A stretch of 62,998 bases of DNA from Cryptosporangium minutisporangium (GTDB taxonomy: Bacteria > Actinomycetota > Actinomycetes > Mycobacteriales > Cryptosporangiaceae): the NCBI RefSeq assembly GCF_039536245.1, contig NZ_BAAAYN010000037.1, positions 1 through 62,998 of the forward strand, read 5' to 3'. The translations under genes were made by a program, and so were the position numbers. A model generated the notes under the pieces. The model was not told where the DNA came from. It ran no database searches and saw only the letters and a program-made list of their open reading frames with translations. Below, piece after piece: positions 51,989 through 62,624 of the stretch (positions within the stretch are counted from its first letter, which is position 1; each line of letters opens with the position of its first letter).

Positions 51989-52609
51989 ATGACCTCCGCC
52001 GATACGCGTCCTCGGCGGCGCGCTGACGCCGAACGCAGCATCGCCCGCATCGTCGCCGCGGCCCGCGCGAGCCTCAGCCGCGATCCGGACGCCACCGTCG
52101 ACGACATCGCCAAGGCGGCTGGTGTGGGCCGGATGACGCTGTACGGGCACTTCCGCGCGCGTCCCGAGTTGGTCGAGGCGGCCCTGGTCGACGCGTTGCG
52201 GAGCGGCGAGGAGGTGCTCGGCGGCGTCGACCTCGGCGGTGATGCGCGCCACGCGATGACCCGGCTGCTCGCGTCGAGTTGGGCGCTGGTCGCCGAGTCG
52301 GCGGCGCTGCTGACCGCGGCCCAGCGGGTGCTGCCCGCCGGCCGTCTGCGGGACCTCCACGCCGGCGCGGCCGAGCGGGTCGAGGAGCTGATCCGTCGAG
52401 GCCAGCAGCAGGGTGTCTACCGCACCGACCTGCCGATCACCTGGCTGGTCAACGCGGTGCACTACGTCTTGAACGGGGCCGCCGAAGAGCATCGCCTCGG
52501 ACGCCTCGAGGCAGCGCAGGTCGCCGGCGTCGTGACCGCGACGGTGCAATCGATCCTGGCCGTACCGCCGCCGAATGCGCAGGTTCCGGCGGAACCGGCC
52601 GATGGCTGA
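51989..52609 (+). CDS. TetR family transcriptional repressor
   Basis: 206-aa repressor: IARIVAAARASLSRDPDATV, DDIAKAAGVGRMTLYGHFRA (HTH), then a helical ligand domain with the TetR_C segment AERVEELIRRGQQQGVYRTD and LPITWLVNAVHYVLNGAA. It is divergent from the DHA2 exporter, with paired operators in the gap. The start lies 15 bases after the second operator, consistent with autorepression. The inducer is probably an exported drug. Confidence 0.9.
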   Translation: MTSADTRPRRRADAERSIARIVAAARASLSRDPDATVDDIAKAAGVGRMTLYGHFRARPELVEAALVDALRSGEEVLGGVDLGGDARHAMTRLLASSWALVAESAALLTAAQRVLPAGRLRDLHAGAAERVEELIRRGQQQGVYRTDLPITWLVNAVHYVLNGAAEEHRLGRLEAAQVAGVVTATVQSILAVPPPNAQVPAEPADG

Positions 52610-52649
52610 CCGGCAGCCGCGCGGAGTCGAGGAACGTGGGCCGGGTTGA

Positions 52650-52664
52650 TACCCCTAGGGGGTA
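52650..52664. promoter_or_regulatory. CsoR-type copper operator 1
   Basis: TACCCC-TAG-GGGGTA is a perfect inverted repeat matching the known actinobacterial CsoR box. It lies 80 bases before copZ. The second copy, differing by one central base, is at 59372-59386. Confidence 0.8.
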
Positions 52665-52744
52665 GCCGTATAGTGGCTGAGGCGGGCGTCCTCGAGCTCG
52701 GTCGGCAACCGTCGGCCGGAGGCCGCCGCGAGGAGGAGATCGAC

Positions 52745-52951
52745 GTGGCGACGAAGACCTACACCGTGACCGGCATGACCTGCTCGCACTGCGTCGGCTC
52801 GGTGAGCTCGGAGATCAAGCAGATCCCGGGCGTCACTGATGTCCAGGTCGACCTGGCCAGTGGCGAGGTCACCGTCACCAGCGACCAGCCCGTCGACGAA
52901 GCCGCGGTTGCGGCCGCCGTCGACGAGGCCGGCTATGAACTAGCGAGGTAG
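52745..52951 (+). CDS. copZ: copper chaperone (HMA domain)
   Basis: 68-aa ferredoxin-fold metallochaperone with the Cu(I) motif GMTCSHC (two Cys ligands) at residues 10-16, then VSSEIKQIPGVTDVQVDLAS and a second sheet ending in DEAGYEL. It would bind cytosolic Cu(I) and hand it to the CopA ATPase. The GTG start has GAGGAGGAG upstream. It is first in a copper operon with a secreted copper-binding protein and CopA, downstream of a CsoR-type operator. Confidence 0.9.
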   Translation: MATKTYTVTGMTCSHCVGSVSSEIKQIPGVTDVQVDLASGEVTVTSDQPVDEAAVAAAVDEAGYELAR

Positions 52952-52953
52952 TC

Positions 52954-53991
52954 GTGCGAACTTCTGTCAGGGTGGGTGGCTTCGCGCTCGGGCTGGTCGC
53001 GGTGTTCGCAGCCAGCCTGGGTCTCGGCCAGGTAACCGGGGTACCGGGGACGGCGGCGACGCCGGTCGCCGACGCGCACACCGAGCACAGTCTCAGCGGT
53101 GCAGCCGAGCCGCGCAGCGAGGCGGACCCCGTTCCGGCGGGCCTGCAGGTGACCGAGGACGGCTACCGGCTGGCGCCGGTGAGCACGGCGCTGGCCACGG
53201 ACGCCGTCCGGCCGTTCCGCTTCCGCGTCCTCGGGCCGGACGGGGCACCGGTGACCCGATACACCCGCAGCCACGACAAGGATCTCCACCTGATCGTGGT
53301 CCGCCGGGATCTGTCGGGCTTCCAGCACGTGCACCCCAGCCTGGCGGCGGACGGCACGTGGTCGGTTCCGCTGCGGGTCGCCGCGGCAGGGCAGTACCGG
53401 GTGTTCGCCGATTTCCAGCCGGCCGGTCGGTCCGAAGGGCTGACCTTGGGCGTCGACGTACCTGCGCCCGGTGAGTTCCGGCCGGTGGCGCTGCCTGCCG
53501 CCGCGCGGACCGCGACGGTCGACGGATACACCGTCACGCTCGGCGGGCAGCTGACGGCAGGATCGTCGTCGAAACTGACGTTGTCGGTCAGCCGGAACGG
53601 CAAGCCGGTGACCGACCTGCAGCCTTACCTGGGCGCGTACGGTCACTTGGTGGTGCTGCGCGACGGCGACCTGGCGTACCTTCACGTACACCCGGACGGT
53701 GTTCCCGGTGACGGCAGGACTCCGGCCGGACCGCAGGTGACGTTCTACGCCGACGTGCCGACGGCGGGCACGTACCGGCTGTACCTGGACTTCCAGCACG
53801 GCGGTCGGGTCCGGACGGCGGAGTTCACCGCGGTTGCGGCATCGTCCGGAGAGGGCACGGCTGAGCCTGGGCCTTCCGGGTCGGCGCCGGCCGGAACCCC
53901 ATCGGCGACCGCCCCGCCTGCGGCCTCCCCGTCCGCGGTCCCCCCGTCCGCGGTCTCCCCGTCCGCGGCCGACGAGCACTCCCACGAATAG
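52954..53991 (+). CDS. exported copper-associated protein
   Basis: 345-aa protein with an N-terminal signal/anchor ([21 protein letters not shown]) and a His-containing mature start ([10 protein letters not shown]). Two Ig-like domains follow ([20 protein letters not shown] and [32 protein letters not shown]) with clustered HxH and HxxxxH motifs able to bind metal outside the membrane. A Pro/Ser-rich C-terminal tail ends in DEHSHE. This protein type recurs between copZ and copA in actinobacteria and is presumed to bind or buffer copper. The role is inferred from context. Confidence 0.8.
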   Translation: MRTSVRVGGFALGLVAVFAASLGLGQVTGVPGTAATPVADAHTEHSLSGAAEPRSEADPVPAGLQVTEDGYRLAPVSTALATDAVRPFRFRVLGPDGAPVTRYTRSHDKDLHLIVVRRDLSGFQHVHPSLAADGTWSVPLRVAAAGQYRVFADFQPAGRSEGLTLGVDVPAPGEFRPVALPAAARTATVDGYTVTLGGQLTAGSSSKLTLSVSRNGKPVTDLQPYLGAYGHLVVLRDGDLAYLHVHPDGVPGDGRTPAGPQVTFYADVPTAGTYRLYLDFQHGGRVRTAEFTAVAASSGEGTAEPGPSGSAPAGTPSATAPPAASPSAVPPSAVSPSAADEHSHE

Positions 53992-54002
53992 GAAGAGCAG
54001 CC

Positions 54003-56267
<2,265 letters not shown>

Positions 56268-56277
56268 CCGGCCCCCC

Positions 56278-56329
56278 GAGGCGTTGCACGGTTGCTGCCC
56301 TTATACGGGCCGCAACCGTGCAACGCCTC
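56278..56329. repeat. GGCGTTGCAC palindromic element, copy 2; likely terminator
   Basis: 18-bp perfect arms (GAGGCGTTGCACGGTTGC and its complement) with a 16-base loop lie 11 bases after copA, and a T-containing stretch (TCTTTCT) follows. The inner GCCC/GGGC also pairs. The outer arms and 28-base spacing match the element at 17188-17235, so it belongs to a dispersed palindromic family serving here as terminator. Confidence 0.72.
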
Positions 56330-56504
56330 TTTCTGGTCCTATCCTGGGCGGGTGCTGCGGCGGTGGACCAGCTTGCTCCGGGGGCTGGTCGAACTCTGTG
56401 TGAGCAGGACGTAGAACGCCCGGCCGGGTTCTCGTAACCCGTCCGGAGCGGTGTTGCCCGGACGGCTGTCCTACTCCGTTCGACCACACAGAGGTCTTTC
56501 ACCC

Positions 56505-57137
56505 ATGAAGCGACTTGTAGTTCCTGCTGCCGTGTTCGCCGTCCTGGCGCTGGCCGCCTGCGGCGACGACTCGGACATGAACGGCATGGACCACGGCTCC
56601 AGTGCGACGAGTTCGGCACCGGCGTCCGCTACGGCGTCACCGTCGGTCAGCACCGAGCACAACGCCGCGGACGTGACGTTCGCGAAAGACATGATCGTGC
56701 ACCACCGGCAGGCCGTCGAGATGGCCGAGATGGCCGCTACCAGGGCCGCCGACGCGGACGTCAAAGCCCTCGCGGCGAAGATCGAGCAGGCCCAGCAGCC
56801 CGAGATCGACACGATGTCCGGCTGGCTGACCGCCTGGGGCGAAACGGTGCCCGACGCCAAGGCCGGCATGGACCACGGGGGCATGGGCTCCTCGTCCACG
56901 CCGATGCCGGGCGGGATGACCGACGCGCAGATGGGTCAGCTGCACGAGGCATCCGGTGCGGCGTTCGACAAGATGTTCCTGGCCATGATGATCGAGCACC
57001 ACGAGGGCGCGATCACGATGGCCGGGACCGAGCAGCAGTCCGGTGAGAACTCGCAGGCCAAGCAGCTGGCCGGCACGATCGTCACGGATCAGACCGCGGA
57101 GATCACGACCATGCGGAGCCTGCTGCAGAAGGGCTGA
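56505..57137 (+). CDS. DUF305 copper-associated lipoprotein
   Basis: 210-aa exported protein with a lipobox (VLALAAC), a Met/His-rich linker (MNGMDHGSS) and a DUF305 ferritin-like helical domain. Key motifs are DMIVHHRQAVEMAEMAATRA, the linker MDHGGMGSS and MMIEHHEGAITMAGTEQQSG, all His/Met-rich. DUF305 proteins often accompany copper-resistance genes and are thought to bind copper in the periplasm or cell-wall space. The ATG is chosen at the signal peptide. Separated from copA by the palindromic terminator, it probably has its own promoter. Confidence 0.87.
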   Translation: MKRLVVPAAVFAVLALAACGDDSDMNGMDHGSSATSSAPASATASPSVSTEHNAADVTFAKDMIVHHRQAVEMAEMAATRAADADVKALAAKIEQAQQPEIDTMSGWLTAWGETVPDAKAGMDHGGMGSSSTPMPGGMTDAQMGQLHEASGAAFDKMFLAMMIEHHEGAITMAGTEQQSGENSQAKQLAGTIVTDQTAEITTMRSLLQKG

Positions 57138-57143
57138 CACCAC

Positions 57144-57178
57144 GAGGCGGGGACACCCGGTTCGGGTGTCCCCGCCTC
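57144..57178. terminator. bidirectional hairpin between convergent copper genes
   Basis: 16-bp perfect arms (GAGGCGGGGACACCCG and its complement) around a 3-base loop, between the DUF305 gene and the CopB-type ATPase. Confidence 0.82.
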
Positions 57179-57193
57179 TGTTCGCCTCTACGG

Positions 57194-59344
57194 TCAGACC
57201 GGCGTCGGAGTGAGCCGGACCCGCCGCAGCAGCTGGGCGTTGAGCGCGACGACGATCGTCGATGCGGACATGAGCACCGCGCCGATCGCGGGACTGAGCG
57301 TGATCCCGGCCCACGCCAGGACCCCGGCCGCCAGCGGGATGGCGATCACGTTGTAGCCGGCGGCCCAAGCGAGGTTCTGGACCATCTTGCGGTAGGACGC
57401 CCGTGAGAGCCGGATCACGCCGGTGACCCCGCGCGGGTCGGAGGAGGCGAGGACCACCCCGGCGGATTCGATCGCGACGTCGGTGCCCGCGCCGATGGCC
57501 AGGCCGACGTCGGCTCGGGCCAGCGCCGGCGCGTCGTTCACGCCGTCACCGACCATCGCCACGGTCAGCCCGCGAGCCTGCAGGTCGGCGACTGCACGGT
57601 CCTTGTCGGCCGGCAGCACCTCGGCGAACACCTCGTCGACGCCGGGGCGGAACCCCAGGTCGGCCGCGACCGCCTCGGCGACGGGCCGGGCGTCACCGGT
57701 GATCATGACGATCTTGCCGACGCCCTGGTCACGCAGTTCGGCGATGGCCTGGCGCGCCTCGGGCCGCACCTCGTCCTCGAGCGCGAAGGCGCCGAGCACC
57801 TCCGGCGCCCCGTCCACGCGGACCAGGTGCAGGACCGCGGCGCCGCGCTGCGACCACGCCCCGGTCGACGCGGCCAGGTCGTCGGGCGCCGAGGCGCCCA
57901 GTTCGCGCAGCAGGGCCGGACCACCGACCGCGTACGGGACGCCGTCGACGACGGCTTGCACGCCGCGCCCGGTGAGGGACCGGAAACCGGTGGCGGTCGC
58001 GGCCAGCTCCCGGCCGGCGGCGGTCGTCACGATCGCCCGGGCCAACGGGTGCTCGCTGTCGGCTTCCACGGCCGCGGCGACCCGCAGCACGTCGTCCTCG
58101 TTGCGGTCGCCGGCTGCGGCGATCCCGGTGACGGTGTGCGCGCCCTTGGTCAGGGTGCCGGTCTTGTCGAACAGCACCGCGTCGACGTGACGCATCCGCT
58201 CCAGCGCGAGCCGGTCCTTGACGAGGATTCCCGCCTTCGCCGACACCGCGGTCGACAACGCGATCACCAGCGGGATCGCCAGCCCGAGGGCGTGCGGGCA
58301 CGCGATCACCAGCACGGTCACCGTCCGCACCACGGACTGGTCCAGATCGCCGAGCGCCCACCACGTGACGAACGTCAGCAACGCCGCCGCCGAGGCGATG
58401 TAGAACAGCAGCGCGGCGAACCGGTCGGCGAGCACCTGTGCCCGTCCGCCCGCGGCTTGCGCCTGCGCCACGAGACGGCCGATGCCGGCCAGCGCGGTGT
58501 CTTCGCCGACGGCGGTGATCTCCACTCGGATCGCCGAATCCGTAGCCACCGTTCCGGCCACGACGCGGTCCCCGGCGCCGCGGGAGACCGGGCGGGACTC
58601 TCCGGTGATCATCGACTCGTCCAACTCGGCGCTGCCGTCGGTGATCCGGCCGTCGGCCGGTACCCGGCCACCGGAGCGGACCAGCACCACGTCGCCGACG
58701 CGTAGCTCGGAAACCCGAACCCGCTGGGTGCCGCCGTGTTCGTCGACGCGCTCGGCGTCGTCGGGCAGGAGCGCGGCGAGGGCGGACAGCGCCCCCTGCG
58801 CCTGACCGATCGCCTTCATCTCCTGCCAGTGCCCCAGCAGCATGATGGTGACCAGCGCGGCCAGCTCCCACCAGAAGTCCAGGTCGAACAGGTCCAGCGC
58901 GGTTGCCAGCGACGCGACGTAGGCGACGGTGATCGCCATCGAGATCAGCAGCATCATGCCGGGCGCGCGGTCCCGGATCTCGGTGACGGCTCCGGCGAGG
59001 AACGGCCAGCCACCGTAGAGGAACACGACCGACCCCAGCGTCGGTCCGACCCAGTCGATGCCCGGGAAGTCCAGGCGGTAGCCGAACCAGTCCATGACCA
59101 TCGGGCTGGTCAGCACGATCGGCACGGTCAGCGCCAGGCTCAGCCAGAACTTTCGACGGAAGGCCTCCGGGTCGTGGCCGGCGTGCTTGTCGTGCCCACC
59201 CTGACCGTGCCCGCCGTGCTCGTGGCCGCTGTGGGCGCTGTGGCCGTGCTCGCTGTGGACGCCGTGCTCGGCGGCGCCGTGGGCGGCCGGGACGTGTGTC
59301 GTCGTGGCCGCGGAAACGTCGTGGCTGCTCGGGTAGGAGCGCAT
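57194..59344 (-). CDS. copB: CopB-type heavy-metal P1B ATPase
   Basis: 716-aa ATPase with an N-terminal His-rich segment (HGHSAHSGHEHGGHG and more) instead of a CxxC HMA domain. The ion-binding motif is CPH (VIACPHALGLAIPLVIAL), the hallmark of the CopB/P1B-3 group. The actuator has SMITGESRPVSRG, phosphorylation is in LFDKTGTLTKGAH, then SEHPLARAIV and [19 protein letters not shown]1B-3 pumps export Cu(I)/Cu(II) or silver and differ in affinity from CopA. ATG 59344 has GGAGG eight to twelve bases upstream. A CsoR-type operator lies 27 bases before it. Confidence 0.92.
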   Translation of the reverse strand: MRSYPSSHDVSAATTTHVPAAHGAAEHGVHSEHGHSAHSGHEHGGHGQGGHDKHAGHDPEAFRRKFWLSLALTVPIVLTSPMVMDWFGYRLDFPGIDWVGPTLGSVVFLYGGWPFLAGAVTEIRDRAPGMMLLISMAITVAYVASLATALDLFDLDFWWELAALVTIMLLGHWQEMKAIGQAQGALSALAALLPDDAERVDEHGGTQRVRVSELRVGDVVLVRSGGRVPADGRITDGSAELDESMITGESRPVSRGAGDRVVAGTVATDSAIRVEITAVGEDTALAGIGRLVAQAQAAGGRAQVLADRFAALLFYIASAAALLTFVTWWALGDLDQSVVRTVTVLVIACPHALGLAIPLVIALSTAVSAKAGILVKDRLALERMRHVDAVLFDKTGTLTKGAHTVTGIAAAGDRNEDDVLRVAAAVEADSEHPLARAIVTTAAGRELAATATGFRSLTGRGVQAVVDGVPYAVGGPALLRELGASAPDDLAASTGAWSQRGAAVLHLVRVDGAPEVLGAFALEDEVRPEARQAIAELRDQGVGKIVMITGDARPVAEAVAADLGFRPGVDEVFAEVLPADKDRAVADLQARGLTVAMVGDGVNDAPALARADVGLAIGAGTDVAIESAGVVLASSDPRGVTGVIRLSRASYRKMVQNLAWAAGYNVIAIPLAAGVLAWAGITLSPAIGAVLMSASTIVVALNAQLLRRVRLTPTPV

Positions 59345-59370
59345 CACAACCACCTCCTTCGCCACTAGGT

Positions 59371-59387
59371 ATACCCCTACGGGGTAT
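59371..59387. promoter_or_regulatory. CsoR-type copper operator 2
   Basis: ATACCCC-TAC-GGGGTAT is a perfect inverted repeat centred between the divergent copB and methyltransferase starts. It differs from operator 1 only in one central base over the 15-base core, so both are probably bound by the same copper-sensing CsoR repressor. No csoR gene is present in the window. Confidence 0.8.
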
Positions 59388-59413
59388 GGGTGGCAAGGGC
59401 GTGCAGCAGACTC

Positions 59414-60166
59414 ATGGCCGTGGATTTGCCGCGCAGTTTCACCATCCGGGAGAGCACTCACCGGATCCTCAACCCGTTCACCCCGGAGAAGCTCGCCACG
59501 CTGGGAGCGGCGCTGCGCATGCCGGCCGGAGCGTCGATCCTCGATCTGTGCTCCGGCAAGGGCGAGCTGCTGTGCACCTGGGCCGCGGCCCACGGCGTCA
59601 CCGGCACCGGCGTCGACATCAGTACCGTTTTTGTCTCCGCGGCGCGCGAGCGTGCTGCGGAGCTGGGCGTCGCCGATCGTGTGACGTTCGTGCACGGCGA
59701 CGCCTCCACCTACGCCTCGCCCGAGCTGGTCGATGTCGCGGCGTGTCTCGGCGGCACGCACATCGGCGGTGGAGCCGCCGGTACCGTCGCGCTCCTCGAA
59801 CGTCAGCTGCGACCGGGCGGCGTCCTGCTGATCGGTGACTGCTTCTGGCGCTCGGAGCCTCCGAGCCAGGAAGCGATCGAGGGCTGCCACGCCGCCACTC
59901 GCGACGACTTCAACACCCTGCCGGGGCTGGTCGAGCGCTTCGGCGGGCTGGGGTTCGACGTCGTCGAGATGGTGCTGGCCGACGAGGACAGCTGGGATCG
60001 GTACGCGGCGGCGCAGTGGATGAACATCCGCCGGTGGCTCGATGCCAATCCCGACGACGAGCTCGCGCCGGAGCTCCGCGCCGAGCTGGAGCACGATCCA
60101 CTGCGCCACACCCGCTTCCGCAGGCACCTGCTCGGCTGGGGAGTGTTCGCGCTGATGCGGCGCTGA
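59414..60166 (+). CDS. SAM-dependent methyltransferase beside copper operator
   Basis: 250-aa class I methyltransferase: motif I ASILDLCSGKGELLCTWA, VTGTGVDISTVFVSAARERA (acidic motif II), VTFVHGDASTYA and VDVAACLGGTHIGGG (motif IV region), then RPGGVLLIGDCFWRSEPPS. It resembles small-molecule methyltransferases. The start at MAVDLPRSF is favoured; a GTG eight codons earlier falls at the edge of the operator. Its promoter shares the CsoR-type operator with copB, so copper-dependent expression is likely. The substrate is unknown. Confidence 0.82.
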   Translation: MAVDLPRSFTIRESTHRILNPFTPEKLATLGAALRMPAGASILDLCSGKGELLCTWAAAHGVTGTGVDISTVFVSAARERAAELGVADRVTFVHGDASTYASPELVDVAACLGGTHIGGGAAGTVALLERQLRPGGVLLIGDCFWRSEPPSQEAIEGCHAATRDDFNTLPGLVERFGGLGFDVVEMVLADEDSWDRYAAAQWMNIRRWLDANPDDELAPELRAELEHDPLRHTRFRRHLLGWGVFALMRR

Positions 60167-60237
60167 GGAGCCGTCCCGGGGACCGCGACCGGCATGGGGC
60201 GGCCCAGCCGCTGCGCGCCGATCGCCGCCCTGAAGGG

Positions 60238-61161
60238 CTACTTGCCGGTCGGTGGAGTGACGCCCGCTTCGCGCAGGGCCGCCCAGGCGTCCGCCACCGG
60301 CCCGAGGTGCCGGAGCTTATCGGGGTTGTTCACCGTACGGATCGTCTGGATCTGGCCGTCGACGATGTCGAGCGCCCAGGTGTTGAACACCTTGCCGTCG
60401 CTGTCGTGGAAGACCGCGCCGGGCTCTCCGTTCACCAGGTGGGGCGTTACCCGTCCGCCGATCCGTGCGAACGCCTCGACGAGGGTGGCGAGCGCCCCGG
60501 CCACGTGCTCCAGGCCGACGAAACGGTCCGCCCACCGTGGTGCCTTGCCGCCGCCGTCGGCGATCAGCTGGACGTCGGCGGCGAGCAGTTCCCGCAGCCC
60601 GTCGAGGTCCCCGTCCCGGAACGCGTCGAGGAATCGCCCGGCGAGCTCGTCGCGCTCGTTGCGGTCGGCCTCGAATCGCGGCCGACCCGCGTCCATGTGG
60701 CGGCGTGCCCGCACCATCAGCTGGCGGCAGGCGGCCTCCGACCGCCCCACCGCGGAGGCGACCTCGGGGAACCCGAATCCGAACACCTCCCGCAGCACGA
60801 ACACCGCGCGTTCGAGCGGGCTGAGCCGTTCGAGCAGCAGGAGGGCCGCCATCGACACCGAGTCGGCCAGCTCCGCTGACCGCGCCGGATCCTCGTACGG
60901 GTCGGCGAGCAGTGGCTCGGGGAACCACGGCCCGGTGTACTCCTCCCGCCGGACGCGGGCAGAGCGCAGCACGTCGATGGAGATCCGGCTGACGGTGGTC
61001 GACAGGAAGGCCTTGGCCGAGGTCGGTTGGGTGGGGGTGGCCGCATACCGCAGCCACGTCTCCTGGATCGCGTCCTCGGCCTCGCTCACGCTGCCGAGGA
61101 TCCGGTAGGCGATCGAGAACAGCAGCGGCCGCAGCTCCTCGAACTCCTCGATCCGGGTCAC
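60238..61161 (-). CDS. ECF41-group RNA polymerase sigma factor
   Basis: 307-aa sigma factor with fused C-terminal SnoaL-like regulatory domain. It shows all ECF41 hallmarks: a WFPEP linker motif (residues 79-83; usually WLPEP), DGGGK (202-206) and NPDKL (279-283). Region 2 is LLFSIAYRILGSVSEAEDAI and region 4 is LSPLERAVFVLREVFGFGFP. In this group the C-terminal domain modulates activity and no anti-sigma factor is needed. It follows an SDR gene by 46 bases in the same orientation; the gap holds two 15-bp direct repeats (TCACCACGACACCGA). GTG start with AGAGGAG upstream. Confidence 0.93.
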   Translation of the reverse strand: MTRIEEFEELRPLLFSIAYRILGSVSEAEDAIQETWLRYAATPTQPTSAKAFLSTTVSRISIDVLRSARVRREEYTGPWFPEPLLADPYEDPARSAELADSVSMAALLLLERLSPLERAVFVLREVFGFGFPEVASAVGRSEAACRQLMVRARRHMDAGRPRFEADRNERDELAGRFLDAFRDGDLDGLRELLAADVQLIADGGGKAPRWADRFVGLEHVAGALATLVEAFARIGGRVTPHLVNGEPGAVFHDSDGKVFNTWALDIVDGQIQTIRTVNNPDKLRHLGPVADAWAALREAGVTPPTGK

Positions 61162-61207
61162 CGCCTGCTCCTCTGGGTCACCACGACACCGATCACCACG
61201 ACACCGA

Positions 61208-61957
61208 TCACCATGGCACTGGGCCGTCCGCGCTGAAGAAGCCGGCGGTCGGTCCGTCCGCACCGAGCGTGGCCAGGCGCACCAGAACGGCGGCACCCTG
61301 GGCGGGTGTGAGGTGCCCGGTGTGGTTGTTGCTGTCGGTGTCGACGAAGCCGGGAGCGGCGGCGTTGACCAGGATCCCGTCCTCGCGGAACTCGTTGGCG
61401 TACTGCACGGTCAACGCACTGAGCGCGCTCTTGGACGGCGAGTACGCTGCCGACGGCAGCAGCGCGGTGAACGGGCCCTCCGGATCACTGTTCAGCGTCA
61501 GCGACGCGGCGTGGCTGCTGACGTTGACGATGCGCGGCGCCGGTGACCGCCGCAGCAGCGGCAGCATCGCGTTGGTGACCGCGATGACCCCGAAGACGTT
61601 GGTCTCGAATACCGCGCAAACCATGTCCAGTTCGACGCCGCTCGGAATCTGATCGGTGGCGTCCAGGGGCGAGACCTGCCCGGAGCCGGTGATGCCGGCG
61701 TTGTTGATCAGCACGTCGAGGTGCCCGAAGCGCGCCTCGATCTGCTCGGCGGCCGCCCGGACGACGGCGTGGTCGGTGACGTCCAGGACGACCGCGTGCG
61801 CGTCCCCGCCCGCCGCGCGGATGCCGGCTGCGGCCTCCTCGCCGCGGTGCGGGTCCCTCGCCCCGAGCAGGACCGTCATGCCCAGCGCGGCCAGCTGTTC
61901 GGCCGCCGCGCGACCGATCCCCTTGTTCGCCCCGGTAACCAGCGCGATCTTGCTCAT
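61208..61957 (-). CDS. SDR oxidoreductase, ECF41 partner
   Basis: 249-aa classical short-chain dehydrogenase: TGANKGIG (NADP-binding glycine motif), the ARDPHRGEE basic segment favouring NADPH, DVLINNAG, NVSSHAAS, SAAYSPSKSAL (Tyr and Lys catalytic pair) and PGFVDTDSNN. ECF41 factors are typically encoded beside and control a COE-type gene (carboxymuconolactone decarboxylase, oxidoreductase or epimerase); this SDR fits the oxidoreductase role. A promoter matching the ECF41 consensus lies upstream. The substrate is unknown. ATG with AAGGAG upstream. Confidence 0.93.
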   Translation of the reverse strand: MSKIALVTGANKGIGRAAAEQLAALGMTVLLGARDPHRGEEAAAGIRAAGGDAHAVVLDVTDHAVVRAAAEQIEARFGHLDVLINNAGITGSGQVSPLDATDQIPSGVELDMVCAVFETNVFGVIAVTNAMLPLLRRSPAPRIVNVSSHAASLTLNSDPEGPFTALLPSAAYSPSKSALSALTVQYANEFREDGILVNAAAPGFVDTDSNNHTGHLTPAQGAAVLVRLATLGADGPTAGFFSADGPVPW

Positions 61958-62010
61958 GACCAGCTCCTTGCCGTGGGTGTGTCCCTCGCGGAACCTCTCT
62001 TCGAGACCGA

Positions 62011-62037
62011 GACGAGACAGCCCGGAGTCCTGTGACA
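62011..62037 (-). promoter_or_regulatory. ECF41-type promoter for the SDR-sigma unit
   Basis: On the minus strand TGTCACA (62037-62031) is separated by exactly 16 bases from CGTC (62014-62011), matching the published ECF41 consensus TGTCACA-N16-CGTC at all fixed positions. It lies 54 bases before the SDR ATG, so the adjacent sigma factor most likely drives this unit and, by read-through, itself. Confidence 0.88.
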
Positions 62038-62066
62038 TGGGGGCGCCGATGCGCGGTGTGTCGGCG

Positions 62067-62263
62067 TCAGGGCCAGGTCAAGCGGCGGCGTAGAAGGCTC
62101 CGCTCCGCCGGATTGCCGGTCAGAGCGAGCGCCCGCTCGTCCGCCGCGCGAGCCTGATCCTGGTCGCCGAGATCGCGCAGCAGCTCGGCTCGGGTGGCAT
62201 GGAACAGGTGCCGGCTCGTGTGGTTCCGGACCACACGAGCCAACTCGTCGTGCGCCGCTGGGG
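62067..62263 (-). pseudogene. C-terminal remnant of a DUF6596-type sigma factor
   Basis: The fragment reads HLFHATRAELLRDLGDQDQA, then RAADERALALTGNPAERSLL and RRRL before the stop. This is the characteristic helical end of ECF sigma factors with a DUF6596 (TPR-like) tail. Sigma regions 2 and 4 are missing. It lies right after a YCII gene, the normal partner that precedes such sigma factors, so most of the sigma gene was deleted in place. Confidence 0.68.
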
Positions 62264-62605
62264 TCATCCCGCTATCGGGCGGATCTCGACGATGGGGCAG
62301 GCCGGCCACGATTTCGCGATCCGCAGCGCCTCGTCGAGGTCGGCGACGTCGATCTCGGCGTAGCCGCTGACGATCTCCTTTCCTTCCACGTACGGCCCGT
62401 CGGTGATCAGCGGATCACCGTGGTCGAGGCGCAGCGTGGTGGCGGTGTCCGGCGGCATCAGGTGCGCGTGGTGGGTGATCTTGGGGGCGTTGTCCACGAA
62501 CCACTGGTGCACCCGGGCGTAGGCGCGCTCTCGCTCCGCGTCGTCCATGGCGGCCAGGTCGGCGGTGAACTGCTCGGTGTCGGCGAACATCAGCACGTAC
62601 TTCAT
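62264..62605 (-). CDS. YCII-related protein
   Basis: 113-aa ferredoxin-like protein of the YCII/DGPF family: MKYVLMFADTEQFTADLAAM, YARVHQWFVDNAPKITHHAH, then TTLRLDHGDPLITDGPYVEG (the DGPF-like motif, here DGPYVEGKE) and AEIDVADLDEALRIAKSWPA. In actinobacteria this gene usually sits just upstream of an ECF sigma factor with a DUF6596 tail; here only that factor's C-terminus remains. The protein's biochemical role is not settled. Confidence 0.87.
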   Translation of the reverse strand: MKYVLMFADTEQFTADLAAMDDAERERAYARVHQWFVDNAPKITHHAHLMPPDTATTLRLDHGDPLITDGPYVEGKEIVSGYAEIDVADLDEALRIAKSWPACPIVEIRPIAG

Positions 62606-62624
62606 GGTTTCCCCGTCTCCTCCG

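Noticed and set aside
53930-53985. Tandem CCGTCCGCGG repeats as a possible repeat element
   Set aside because: They encode the low-complexity Pro/Ser/Ala tail ([14 protein letters not shown]) of the copper-associated protein, so they are coding repeats.
57194-60127. Extending the CopB-type ATPase frame upstream by about 260 codons
   Set aside because: The extension crosses the CsoR operator and the divergent methyltransferase gene; the ATG at 59344 with GGAGG upstream is clearly better.
61178-61207. Two 15-bp direct repeats (TCACCACGACACCGA) as a sigma-factor binding site
   Set aside because: They lie in the short SDR-sigma gap and do not match an ECF41 promoter or a palindrome; probably a simple tandem duplication.
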